DNA of 64,000 nt from Trichococcus alkaliphilus (GTDB lineage Bacteria; Bacillota; Bacilli; Lactobacillales; Aerococcaceae), in contig NZ_PXZT01000006.1 in assembly GCF_003008695.1 (NCBI RefSeq), forward strand, positions 1 to 64,000, read 5' to 3'. How positions within the stretch are numbered: the stretch's first letter is position 1; every line of letters begins with the position of its first letter. Below the pieces are notes generated by a model, which was not told the DNA's origin, did no database searches, and worked only from the letters and a program-made list of their open reading frames with translations. Both the position numbers and the translations under genes were made by a program. Of this stretch, positions 10,034 through 18,419 are shown piece by piece.

Positions 10034-13000
10034 ATGAGGAAAGTATTGCGCAAGGTCAAATCGCAATGGGTAGTGTTAGGGGTAATGGGTGCGACAGTTG
10101 TTTCATTAGGAACAGCGAATATTCAAAAAGTTTCGGCAGCAGAAACAGAAGGCGCAGGAACCATTGAAACTATTGAACAAACGGGAAATACAGTGGTTCC
10201 AGATGAGCCAATCACAATTTTAGAGGAAGAAACTATCACAGAAGAAGTTGTTGAAAGCAATCTGGACGAAGAGGAAACAACCACGCCTACAGGTGAAATC
10301 ATCGCAGTTGGGACGAAAGATCTTACCGCACCGGTGATTGAAGGTTCTTCTATCTTCACTGTCAATGAAACAACGGCAACAGCTGATACAAAATCAGTAA
10401 TGCAAGCAGCTTCTGTTGAGGTGCTTCAAGCGTCGGCTGCCTCACCAGAAGTAACCGGACTTTCTGCTGCAGTAGTAGCTGCGATTGAAGTGCAGGAATC
10501 ACCGGTTGTCAATCTGGCAGCTGAAGGAACTATCAGCACATCTGTCCCATTCGACAATATCGCGTATGCTACTAATACGCAGACCGGAAATACAGCCGAA
10601 TATGCGCGAGGCACATCAGGAGTGCAGTGGGTACAGGTGGATCTGGGAGCTTCCTATGATCTGAACGAAATCCAGTTGTGGCATTATTATGGTGACGGCA
10701 GAAGCTACCGCGATGTGATTGTGCAGCTTTCAAATGACGCAACCTTCGCAAACGGAGCTGTGACCGTCTTCAATAACGATACAAACGGCAGCGCAGGTTT
10801 GGGTGTGGGCACGGACAGTGAATACAGCGAAACGAGCGCCGGCAAGACGATTGCTTTCGATACCCTCAATGCCCGCTATGCCAGATTCTACTCCAACGGT
10901 AGCACGGTGAATGGCGCAAACCACTATGTGGAAATCGAAGTCTACGGCATGGAGCCACAAACCTTACCAACTACTAACCTAGTGCCGGGAGGCACGATTA
11001 GCAGTTCCGTATCATTTGACAACCTCCCCTACGCTGCTAATACGAAGGCGGATAATACAGCTGAATATGCGCGAGGGACTTCTGGACTGCAGTGGGTGCA
11101 GGCGGATTTGGGCGCTTACTATGAACTGAATGAAATCCAGTTATGGCACTACTTTGGTGATGGCAGAAGCTACCACGATGTGGTTGTGCAGCTTTCGGAT
11201 GACGCAACTTTCTCAAACGGTATCGTGACCGTCTTCAATAATGACAAGGATGGCAGCACCGGCTTAGGCTTGGGTACGGACAGCGAATACAGCGAAACGA
11301 GTACCGGGAAGAATATCCTCTTCGATACCGTCACTGCCCGTTACGCAAGATTTTACTCCAACGGTAGTACGGTAAACGGTGCAAACCACTATGTGGAAAT
11401 CGAAGTCTACGGTGTCGAACCGCAAACAGTTCCAACCGTAAACTTGGCGCCAGAAGGCACACTCAGCAGTTCCGTCCCATTCGACAACAGCGCATTCGCA
11501 ACTGATACGCAGGCAGATGATACAGCCGAATACGCGCGAAGCACCTCCGGTCTTCAGTGGATGCAAGTTGATCTGGGCGCTGCCTATGACCTGAATGAAA
11601 TCCAGTTGTGGCATTACTTTGGTGACGGCAGAAGCTACCGCGATGTGGTTGTACAGCTTTCGGATGACGCAACCTTCTCCAATGGAGCCGTGACCGTCTT
11701 CAACAATGACAAGGACGGCAGCGCCGGCTTGGGCGTGGGCACGGATAGCGAATACAGCGAAACCAGTGCCGGCAAGACGATTGTCTTTGATACCGTCACT
11801 GCCCGTTATGCAAGATTTTATTCCAACGGTAGCACGGTGAATGGCGCGAATCACTATGTGGAAATAGAAGTCTACGGCGTCGAACCGCAAAGAGTTCCCA
11901 CCGTAAACTTGGCGCCGGAAGGCACACTCAGCAGCTCCGTCCCATTCGACAACAGCGCATTCGTAACCGATAAGCTGGCGGACGATACAGCCGACTATGC
12001 GCGAGGGACGTCCGGACTACAGTGGATGCAAGTTGATTTGGGATCTTCCTATGACCTGAATGAAATCCAGTTGTGGCATTACTTTGGTGACGGCAGAAGC
12101 TACCGCGATGTGGTCGTGCAGCTTTCAAATGACGCAACCTTCGCAAACGGAGCTGTGACCGTCTTCAACAACGATACAAACGGCAGCGCCGGCTTGGGTG
12201 TGGGCACGGATAGCGAATACAAAGAAACGAGTGCTGGCAAGGCAATCGCTTTCGATACCGTCACTGCCCGCTACGCAAGATTTTACTCCAACGGTAGCAC
12301 GGTGAATGGCGCAAACCACTATGTCGAAATCGAAGTCTATGGTACCCAAGGAACAATGAAGAGCTTGACGGTAACAGCAACAGGAGATACTTCGATTGTG
12401 TTAAACGGTAAAACACTACAAATGAGTGCAACCGCAGCATTGGAAGATACAACTGAAGCATCCGTAATTTGGGCAGTGGAAGATGGCACTGGTACAGCAA
12501 CTATTGATGATTATGGCTTATTGACAGCTACTGCTTCTGGTAGAGTGACCGTTAAGGCAACAGCTAAAGACGGATCGGGTATTTTTGGGATTAAAGAAAT
12601 AACTGTGGCCGTGCCAGTAATGGTAACTGGTTACACAGGTACTGGCACGGATTTAGTAATTCCTGAAATGATAATGGGAACTCAAAAAAGTGAATCTGGA
12701 AATTACGATGGATTTAATATTGCAGAGAGTTTAGATTCCGATGAGGTAGGGATAGTTACGGGCATAGATTCTAGAGCGTTTTTTGATAAGCAACTAACTA
12801 GCATAGTAATCCCGAACAGTGTGATAACCATTGGTTCTTATGCACTTGGAGTTAATCAATTAACTAGCGTAGTGATTCCAGACAAAGTGATAAACATTGG
12901 AGATGGTGCATTTGCTGGTAACCAACTAATCAGTGTAGTAATCCCGAACAGCGTTATAAGTATTGGGAGGGTTGCATTTGCAAGTAACCAATTAGCTAGC

Positions 13001-13807
13001 GTACTAATCCCGGATAGCGTGACAAGCATTGGCGAAGCCGCATTCATCAGCAACCAACTGACCAGCATAGTGATTTCAGAAGGTATGATAGGATTTGGAA
13101 AGTATGCATTTGCAAATAATCAACTTACAAGTGTTGTGATTTCAGAAGGCGTTAAATGGATTTCTGAGTCGATGTTTGCAAATAACCAACTAACTAGTAT
13201 TGTGATTCCGGGAAGCGTGGAATGGATTGGAAATGCAGCATTTGAAGGTAACAAACTAACCAGCGTAGTGATTTCAGAAGGTATGATAGGAATCATGGAT
13301 GATGCATTTAGAAATAACCAACTAACTAGCATAGTGATCCCGGACAGCGTGACAATCATCGGACAGAGTGCATTTGCAGTAAACCAACTAACTAGTGTAG
13401 TAATCCCGAATGGCGTGACAAGCATGGGCATGGCTGCATTCAGTGACAACCAACTAACGAGCGTAACGATCTCAGACGGTGTGACAAGTATCATTTCATA
13501 TTTGTTTTATAATAACCAATTAACAAGTGTCACGATCCCGGACGGTGTGATAAGTATTGGAGAAAGTGCATTTGAAGGTAACCAACTGACTAGTGTAGTA
13601 ATCCCTGACAGTGTGACAAGCATTGAGTCTTGTGCGTTTAGTAATAATCAAATATCTAGCATTACAATCGGTGAGGGTGTAGATGTAGATGTTAATGTAC
13701 TTGGTATGTTTTTAATGAGTAGTAATAATTTCCACTCTGCTTATGCAAACGGGGGGGCAGGTACGTATACTGAAACCCAAGATGGAAAATGGATAAAAAT
13801 ATCCTAA
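10034..13807 (+). CDS. secreted F5/8C-BIG2-BspA LRR protein, paralogue of the preceding gene (1257 aa)
   Basis: Smaller tandem paralogue of the giant protein with a nearly identical signal peptide. Domain order is signal, a short acidic linker, four F5/8C discoidin-like domains (about 158-307, 312-462, 468-615, 622-770), one BIG2 domain (about 774-862), and one block of 22-residue BspA-type LRRs (about 917-1215) with a short C-terminal cap ending in a GAGTYTETQDGKW-like segment. It has no G5 domains. An in-frame ATG seven codons upstream (10013) is rejected because AGGAGG at 10021-10026 sits seven bases before the ATG at 10034, exactly as in the paralogue. The F5/8C modules are highly alike within and between the two genes, which points to duplication and recombination. 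No cell-wall sorting signal is visible. A carbohydrate- or host-binding surface role is inferred from domain content. Confidence 0.92.
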   Translation: MRKVLRKVKSQWVVLGVMGATVVSLGTANIQKVSAAETEGAGTIETIEQTGNTVVPDEPITILEEETITEEVVESNLDEEETTTPTGEIIAVGTKDLTAPVIEGSSIFTVNETTATADTKSVMQAASVEVLQASAASPEVTGLSAAVVAAIEVQESPVVNLAAEGTISTSVPFDNIAYATNTQTGNTAEYARGTSGVQWVQVDLGASYDLNEIQLWHYYGDGRSYRDVIVQLSNDATFANGAVTVFNNDTNGSAGLGVGTDSEYSETSAGKTIAFDTLNARYARFYSNGSTVNGANHYVEIEVYGMEPQTLPTTNLVPGGTISSSVSFDNLPYAANTKADNTAEYARGTSGLQWVQADLGAYYELNEIQLWHYFGDGRSYHDVVVQLSDDATFSNGIVTVFNNDKDGSTGLGLGTDSEYSETSTGKNILFDTVTARYARFYSNGSTVNGANHYVEIEVYGVEPQTVPTVNLAPEGTLSSSVPFDNSAFATDTQADDTAEYARSTSGLQWMQVDLGAAYDLNEIQLWHYFGDGRSYRDVVVQLSDDATFSNGAVTVFNNDKDGSAGLGVGTDSEYSETSAGKTIVFDTVTARYARFYSNGSTVNGANHYVEIEVYGVEPQRVPTVNLAPEGTLSSSVPFDNSAFVTDKLADDTADYARGTSGLQWMQVDLGSSYDLNEIQLWHYFGDGRSYRDVVVQLSNDATFANGAVTVFNNDTNGSAGLGVGTDSEYKETSAGKAIAFDTVTARYARFYSNGSTVNGANHYVEIEVYGTQGTMKSLTVTATGDTSIVLNGKTLQMSATAALEDTTEASVIWAVEDGTGTATIDDYGLLTATASGRVTVKATAKDGSGIFGIKEITVAVPVMVTGYTGTGTDLVIPEMIMGTQKSESGNYDGFNIAESLDSDEVGIVTGIDSRAFFDKQLTSIVIPNSVITIGSYALGVNQLTSVVIPDKVINIGDGAFAGNQLISVVIPNSVISIGRVAFASNQLASVLIPDSVTSIGEAAFISNQLTSIVISEGMIGFGKYAFANNQLTSVVISEGVKWISESMFANNQLTSIVIPGSVEWIGNAAFEGNKLTSVVISEGMIGIMDDAFRNNQLTSIVIPDSVTIIGQSAFAVNQLTSVVIPNGVTSMGMAAFSDNQLTSVTISDGVTSIISYLFYNNQLTSVTIPDGVISIGESAFEGNQLTSVVIPDSVTSIESCAFSNNQISSITIGEGVDVDVNVLGMFLMSSNNFHSAYANGGAGTYTETQDGKWIKIS

Positions 13808-13875
13808 TAACAACTTTTAACAGAGATGTTTCGTCCTCGTTTAAAGTCATTACTTCCATGTAGCATTTGACAATA

Positions 13876-13927
13876 AATGACGGTCTCTATTCCTTCTCAT
13901 TTGAGAAAAGAAATGGAGACCGTTATT
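13876..13927. terminator. terminator between convergent genes
   Basis: Hairpin with arms ACGGTCTC and GAGACCGT, an inner TTCTC/GAGAA pairing, and TTATT on the plus side. It ends the second LRR gene and lies 8 nt from the stop of the convergent yeiH-like gene, so it may serve both. Confidence 0.75.
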
Positions 13928-13934
13928 CGTGCTG

Positions 13935-14975
13935 TTATCCGAAAAAAACCCGTATCAACACCATGGCCATCACAACCTGCACCGCACCAACAGTCAACCC
14001 ATACAGCATGGCTTTGGGGCCTTCTTTGATGATGTCGGCGAATTTGACGCGCATGCCGATTGCCGCGAGGGCGGCGACTTCGAATTGGGTGCTGATCGCT
14101 TTTGATCCGATCAGCACGCTGTCTGGAACACCGATGAAGCTGCGAATTAGGAAGAAGACGACAAATCCGGTCAGGAACCAAGGGACGCCGTAGGATACGG
14201 AGGCCGATTCGTCATCCGCCACCGCGCGCTTTTTGCGCGAGAACAAAGGCTCGCCTTCATTCATATTCATCCGCCCGTACAATACGGCGACGCCGATGAT
14301 CAAGAGCACGCGCATCAGCTTGAAGACGGTTGCCAGGGTGACGACATCGTCATTGACGAGCTTGGCGGCGGCGACGACTTGGCCGACGGATTGGACGGTG
14401 CCGCCGATCAGGGCGGAAGTGCGCAGGGTGTCGCTCCCGTATAGGACGGCGCCCAGAACGGGCAGTAGGATCATCAGCGCGGTCCCGGTCAGGTTGACGA
14501 TCGTGATCGAGATGCCTTTGTCCTTGTTATCGGCTTGGACGATCGGCGAGACGGTGCCAATGGCAGAAGAACCGCAGACTGCGTTGCCGGCACCCATCAG
14601 CAGAGAGAAGCGTTTGCCGAAACCGAAGAATTTGCCCAACCGGTAGGTGACGAAAATAGTCAGCGACATCTGCAGCATGATGAAGACGAAGCCCTTGATT
14701 CCGGCCGACTTCAGCACTTGGAAATCAAGGATCAGCCCGTTCAGGACGATGGCGTACTCCAACAGCCGCTTCTCGGAAAATTTCGTTCCTTGACTCAATC
14801 CAGGTCGATTCAACAGCGTGTTGCCCAGCAGCATCCCCAGCAGGATGGCGATGAGCGCGGCGCCGAGCGTCGGCAGGAAGCGAGCCAAAAACTGGCTGAC
14901 CAGCGAGATGAGAATGCTGACGGCAAGGCCGGGTAGCACCCCGTTCAGCTCTTTTTTGAGTGCATTTATTTTCAT
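13935..14975 (-). CDS. yeiH: YeiH / UPF0324 family membrane protein (putative sulfate exporter family)
   Basis: A 346-residue polytopic membrane protein with about ten hydrophobic segments. It shows hallmarks of the UPF0324/YeiH (PSE) family: LGMLLGN near the N-terminus, a GAGNAVCGSSAI signature mid-protein, and GGTVQSVGQVVAAA. The family is annotated as putative sulfate exporters, but the substrate is not firmly established. A LysR regulator is transcribed divergently from about 120 nt away, the same arrangement as yeiH and its LysR gene in enterobacteria, so regulator and transporter probably form one unit. A short cytosolic basic/acidic insert (about residues 235-265) separates the last helices. 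An alternative would be another small-anion or amino-acid-derived exporter. Confidence 0.85.
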   Translation of the reverse strand: MKINALKKELNGVLPGLAVSILISLVSQFLARFLPTLGAALIAILLGMLLGNTLLNRPGLSQGTKFSEKRLLEYAIVLNGLILDFQVLKSAGIKGFVFIMLQMSLTIFVTYRLGKFFGFGKRFSLLMGAGNAVCGSSAIGTVSPIVQADNKDKGISITIVNLTGTALMILLPVLGAVLYGSDTLRTSALIGGTVQSVGQVVAAAKLVNDDVVTLATVFKLMRVLLIIGVAVLYGRMNMNEGEPLFSRKKRAVADDESASVSYGVPWFLTGFVVFFLIRSFIGVPDSVLIGSKAISTQFEVAALAAIGMRVKFADIIKEGPKAMLYGLTVGAVQVVMAMVLIRVFFG

Positions 14976-15093
14976 GAAACTTGAAACCTCCTAAACGTTA
15001 CTTTACAGTAACTCATTTTACCCGACTTTTTGCATAAATAAAAATAATGATTTATTATGCAGGTATAAGCAAAACTAATAGGAGGCGCCGAAT
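14976..15093. promoter_or_regulatory. divergent yeiH-lysR control region
   Basis: A 118-nt region between two divergent starts. It contains an AT-rich imperfect dyad around 15033-15058 (CATAAATAA ... TTTATTATG), the kind of site a LysR regulator would bind. The LysR gene has GGAGG at 15081-15085. Operator assignment is inference. Confidence 0.45.
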
Positions 15094-15966
15094 ATGCTGG
15101 ATAACCGCTATAAAACATTTCTCACGCTGATCGAGGAGGGCAGCTACACGAAAGCCGCGAAAAAATTGAACATCACCCAACCGGCCGTCACCCAGCACAT
15201 CCAGCATCTGCAGGAGGAACTGGGCGTCCAGCTGTTCCGCTATGAAGGCAAGCAGTTGCTTGTCACGGAAAAGGGGCACTATCTAGAGGAACAGTTGTCG
15301 TTGCTGAATCGCGATGTGGCGCGGATCCGCACACAATTGCTGCAGCAGGATGATGCGCCGACGCTGTCGTTCGGGGCGACGCTGACGATCGGCGAGTACG
15401 TCATGCCGGGGCTGATCGGGCGCTATCTGGAGCAGCATCCAAACCATCATTTGTCGATGATTGTTGACAATACGGCCACGCTGACCGTTTTGATCCAGAA
15501 AGGGAAAATCGATTTCGCGCTGATCGAAGGCGACTTCAACCAGAGTCGGTTCAGCTTCGCAAAGCTGTCCGATGAGCCGTTCATCGGTGTCTGTGCGGCT
15601 GTCAGCCCGTTGTGGCGCAGCGAACAGAACTTGTCGGCGCTCTTCAGCGAGCACCTGTTTGTCCGCGAGGAAGGTTCCGGTTCGCGGCGGATACTGGAAA
15701 ATGCCCTCCTGAAAGAAGGGGCGAACCTCAGCAGCTTCGGGCGGGCGACTGTAGTGGGCGGCATTGGCCCAATCAAGCAGTTGGTGGCGGAGAACCGCGG
15801 CATCACCTTCCTCTACCGCATCTCGGTCGAAAAGGAGCTGGAGGAGGGGACGCTGAAGGAGATTCCAATCCGGGGTTTCGCTGTGGCGCATCCGTTCCAT
15901 GTTGTCAATCTGAAGGATTTCCGTGATCGCGGACCGCTCCAGGAACAGTTGTCTTTTTATCATTGA
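15094..15966 (+). CDS. LysR-family transcriptional regulator
   Basis: A 290-residue protein of standard LysR length. The N-terminal winged helix-turn-helix (about 1-60) contains the typical sequence SYTKAAKKLNITQPAVTQHI, followed by the substrate-binding effector domain (about 90-285) with LSFGATLTIGEYVMPGLI at its start. It is divergent from the yeiH-like gene and most likely controls it in response to a small effector. GGAGG lies nine bases before the ATG. LysR proteins next to yeiH homologues are often annotated YeiE- or CysB-like; the effector cannot be told from sequence. Confidence 0.9.
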   Translation: MLDNRYKTFLTLIEEGSYTKAAKKLNITQPAVTQHIQHLQEELGVQLFRYEGKQLLVTEKGHYLEEQLSLLNRDVARIRTQLLQQDDAPTLSFGATLTIGEYVMPGLIGRYLEQHPNHHLSMIVDNTATLTVLIQKGKIDFALIEGDFNQSRFSFAKLSDEPFIGVCAAVSPLWRSEQNLSALFSEHLFVREEGSGSRRILENALLKEGANLSSFGRATVVGGIGPIKQLVAENRGITFLYRISVEKELEEGTLKEIPIRGFAVAHPFHVVNLKDFRDRGPLQEQLSFYH

Positions 15967-16057
15967 TGGGGATGCAGGGAACTTTGCTGGGATGCGCCAT
16001 TTCTCGGCCTTTCGTGACGCTGATAAGAAATCCGAACTTTTCATCACAAATAAATCT

Positions 16058-16191
16058 TTGACAAACCTGTGGCAGTAGTGTAACTTACTATAGGGACTTT
16101 ACGATAGAAGACATTTTTTGCCTTCACGTCCGTGTCTGTGTAAAGCGATTCCCGCAAGGAAAAGTGCACTAACAGAAAGAGGGAAATAGAA
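16058..16191 (+). promoter_or_regulatory. guaC promoter and leader
   Basis: A consensus TTGACA lies at 16058-16063, with TAACTT 17 nt downstream and TACTAT a little further as -10 candidates. The leader of about 100 nt can form a stem pairing CTTTAC with GTAAAG and AGACA with TGTCT (about 16097-16148). I do not see the conserved core of a purine riboswitch, so any regulatory role of this fold is inference. Confidence 0.5.
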
Positions 16192-17223
16192 ATGAAAATT
16201 TTTGACTATGAAGACGTACAATTAATTCCGAACAAGAGCGTTGTTCAAAGCCGTTCTGAATGCGACACGACTGTCGTACTTGGTGGCCGCACGTTCAAAT
16301 TGCCGGTGGTGCCTGCGAATATGCAGACGATCCTGGACGAGGAACTTGCAGAAAAGTTAGCCAGAGAAGGTTATTTCTACATCATGCACCGTTTTGATGA
16401 AGCGAGCCGTTTGCCGTTCATCCAACACATGCATGAAAAAGGTTTGTTTGCTTCCATCAGTTTGGGGATCAAAGAAGCAGAATTCGATTTCGTAAATGAA
16501 TTGGCGGCTAAAAAGGCCGTTCCTGAATATACAACAATCGACGTGGCGCATGGTCATTCCGACGAAGTCATCCGCATGATCAAACACGTCAAAGAAGTTA
16601 TGCCGGAAACATTCCTGATTGCCGGTAACGTGGGCACTCCTGAAGGCGTCCGTGAATTGGAAAATGCCGGAGCCGATGCTACAAAAGTGGGAATCGGACC
16701 TGGTAAAGTTTGCACGACCAAAATCAAGACCGGTTTCGGTACAGGCGGCTGGCAATTGGCGGCGGTTAGCTGGTGCTCAAAAGCAGCAAGCAAACCGATC
16801 ATCGCTGACGGCGGCGTCCGCACAAACGGAGACATCGCCAAATCGATCCGTTTCGGCGCGACAATGGTTATGGTAGGTTCATTATTGGCAGGCCACGACG
16901 AGTCACCGGGCGAAACGAAGGAAATCAACGGCCGCTTGTACAAAGAGTACTTCGGCAGTGCTTCCGAATATCAAAAAGGCCAACGTAAAAACGTTGAAGG
17001 CAAAAAGATCTTGACGCCTTACCGCGGCACGATTGCAGATACCTTGAACGAAATGCGCGAAGACCTGCAGTCATCCATCTCTTACGCAGGTGGAAAAGAC
17101 ATCACAGCAATCCGCAAATGCGACTACGTGTTGGTTAAGAACTCGATTTACAACGGCGACAGCAACCAAGGCATCATCGAAGCCGGCCGCAGCTCATACG
17201 GCGAAGGCGATACGATTCTTTAA
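16192..17223 (+). CDS. guaC: GMP reductase
   Basis: Catalyses NADPH-dependent reductive deamination of GMP to IMP and ammonia in purine salvage. The 343-residue protein has the IMPDH/GMPR TIM-barrel fold. The catalytic loop reads [15 protein letters not shown] with its nucleophilic Cys near residue 175. The phosphate-binding segment [20 protein letters not shown] and the [12 protein letters not shown] segment also fit the family. There are no CBS domains, which separates it from IMP dehydrogenase. The ribosome binding site is AGAGGGAAATAGAAATG. The gene is monocistronic, with its own promoter and terminator. Confidence 0.96.
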   Translation: MKIFDYEDVQLIPNKSVVQSRSECDTTVVLGGRTFKLPVVPANMQTILDEELAEKLAREGYFYIMHRFDEASRLPFIQHMHEKGLFASISLGIKEAEFDFVNELAAKKAVPEYTTIDVAHGHSDEVIRMIKHVKEVMPETFLIAGNVGTPEGVRELENAGADATKVGIGPGKVCTTKIKTGFGTGGWQLAAVSWCSKAASKPIIADGGVRTNGDIAKSIRFGATMVMVGSLLAGHDESPGETKEINGRLYKEYFGSASEYQKGQRKNVEGKKILTPYRGTIADTLNEMREDLQSSISYAGGKDITAIRKCDYVLVKNSIYNGDSNQGIIEAGRSSYGEGDTIL

Positions 17224-17269
17224 GCTATCACGTTTGTTAATATAATATTTTTAAGTAAATAAAACAACA

Positions 17270-17307
17270 AAAAAGGTTCCTGTGTACATGCTCAGGAACC
17301 TTTTTTT
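17270..17307 (+). terminator. guaC terminator
   Basis: Stem AAAGGTTCCTG/CAGGAACCTTT with a short loop, followed by a run of seven T. Classical intrinsic terminator. Confidence 0.93.
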
Positions 17308-17463
17308 AAACTGAAGATTATTTTTAAACAAATATACATTTTGCGTTTGCTAGCTGCAAATAGGAAAAGGGCAGAAGGTTTATAAAGGCATCTGATTAGG
17401 TCGAAATAAAAAGAGATATTGTGAATAAATGCGCTTATGAAGCCAAGGAGACAAAGAAAGGCG

Positions 17464-17481
17464 AAGTACAATTTTGTACTT
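17464..17481. repeat. short perfect inverted repeat in a gene-free region
   Basis: AAGTACAA and TTGTACTT form a dyad with a two-base centre. It lies in the gene-free stretch after guaC. It could be an operator, but no adjacent gene start supports this. Nothing else convincing is seen from 17308 to about 17735. Confidence 0.35.
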
Positions 17482-17735
17482 TATTTGCAATTCCCATGCT
17501 AAATTAACCGCTTTTAAGGTTGGATGTCAATATAGAATGTTGTTATTAATATGAAAAAAGCATTAGAATTCATTATGGGCAACAAGAAAAAACGTGATTT
17601 AAAAGACTTTTTATCGTTTTATAGTTTTAAACGAGGTATACATACTACAAAAAAAAGCTGTTTCTTTCATTTTACTTATAGATGGAAATATAAAAAGAAG
17701 GATGGTATACTAACTTTAACAAAGGGGAATCTTTG

Positions 17736-18091
17736 TTGACAATACGACGAATGTTTGTTAAATGATGAAGATGGAGCGCTCGCAACGCTCGCCATTATCA
17801 AAACACATTTGTTGGGGGTTGATTGTATCGATCGATTAACTATGAGGCAGTCACATGCGTGTTCTCTGGTTCACCCATAGGTAATGTACCTTTACTCCGC
17901 TTTATCAACCTTCCTACTAAATGAAGTATTTTTCTTGAAAAATGATTCATCCTCAATCAATAATGAAATTCCTCGCTCCAAATGAATAAGGTAATCTATT
18001 TTATGGGTTTGTCGGGAAAACAAGTAGATGAAATTACTGCTTCAGGTAGTCTGCAGGTTAGGGCATCAGTCCTAGCCTGTTTTTCCTTTTT
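17736..18091 (+). ncRNA. candidate untranslated transcript with promoter and terminator
   Basis: A perfect TTGACA (17736-17741) with TAAATG 17 nt later could start a transcript near 17770. A strong hairpin at 18054-18079 (CAGGTTAGG/CCTAGCCTG, one G-U pair) followed by TTTTTCCTTTTT would end it, giving an RNA of about 320 nt. Inside is a GAGCG/CGCTC hairpin near 17776-17792. No reading frame inside has a ribosome binding site. It is adjacent to the Rgg/peptide pair. No known RNA family is recognised. Confidence 0.35.
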
Positions 18092-18135
18092 CCGGGAATT
18101 TCTAAGATATCTGTTTGGATTAACAAACATTGTAT

Positions 18136-18306
18136 TTAATTTATAAACCAAATGATATTAGGGGAATATTTTTCAGGTGCTTTTGCCACTTGTTCATACT
18201 GAATTTCCTTTTTGGACAGGTTGGTATCAGTAGCTAATTTATTTAAAATAAAACCATTAGTGCCCAGTACTCCTATGGCTATAGACAAAACAATAAACTT
18301 TTTCAT
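18136..18306 (-). CDS. small exported peptide, candidate signalling pheromone precursor (56 aa)
   Basis: Short gene, easily missed, read from an ATG at 18304-18306 to a TAA at 18136-18138. AAAGAGGT lies about seven bases upstream as ribosome binding site. The peptide starts MKKFIVLSIAIGVLG, a basic residue pair followed by a hydrophobic export segment. A polar middle (KKEIQYEQVAKAPEK) follows, and it ends in the hydrophobic, aromatic tail YSPNIIWFIN. That layout (export signal, polar spacer, short hydrophobic C-terminal tail) matches precursors of intracellularly sensed peptides such as PapR and resembles the Rgg-cognate SHP peptides, though it is longer than SHPs. It is transcribed divergently from an Rgg-type regulator 113 nt away and has its own TATAAT (18349-18354 on the minus strand). 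Function is inferred from architecture and neighbourhood. Confidence 0.65.
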   Translation of the reverse strand: MKKFIVLSIAIGVLGTNGFILNKLATDTNLSKKEIQYEQVAKAPEKYSPNIIWFIN

Positions 18307-18419
18307 GACAGTTACCTCTTTTCTAAAAAATATTTTCCTGATAATTACATTATAAAGTAGAGAAATGCAATTTGATCCATTTAGTCGTATAATACTATTA
18401 AAAAAAGAAGGTGAAGCAT
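18307..18419. promoter_or_regulatory. divergent promoters and possible Rgg operator
   Basis: Two perfect TATAAT hexamers face away from each other: 18388-18393 on the plus strand for the regulator and 18349-18354 on the minus strand for the peptide. Neither has a good -35, as is common for activator-dependent promoters. Between them is an inverted repeat AAATG-N10-CATTT (18363-18367 and 18378-18382), placed where an Rgg dimer could act on both. The operator role is inference. Confidence 0.5.

Noticed and set aside
14976-15093. Riboswitch in the yeiH-lysR intergenic region
   Set aside because: The region is too short and AT-rich for a known class. Only promoter and operator elements are plausible.
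16081-16191. Purine riboswitch ahead of guaC
   Set aside because: The leader can form a stem, but the conserved junction and loop sequences of purine riboswitches are absent.
17551-17739. 62-codon plus-strand reading frame after guaC
   Set aside because: No ribosome binding site precedes its ATG, and the Lys/Phe-rich translation fits a random AT-rich frame.
17982-18146. 54-codon plus-strand reading frame
   Set aside because: It has no ribosome binding site and runs through a strong terminator hairpin, so translation is unlikely.
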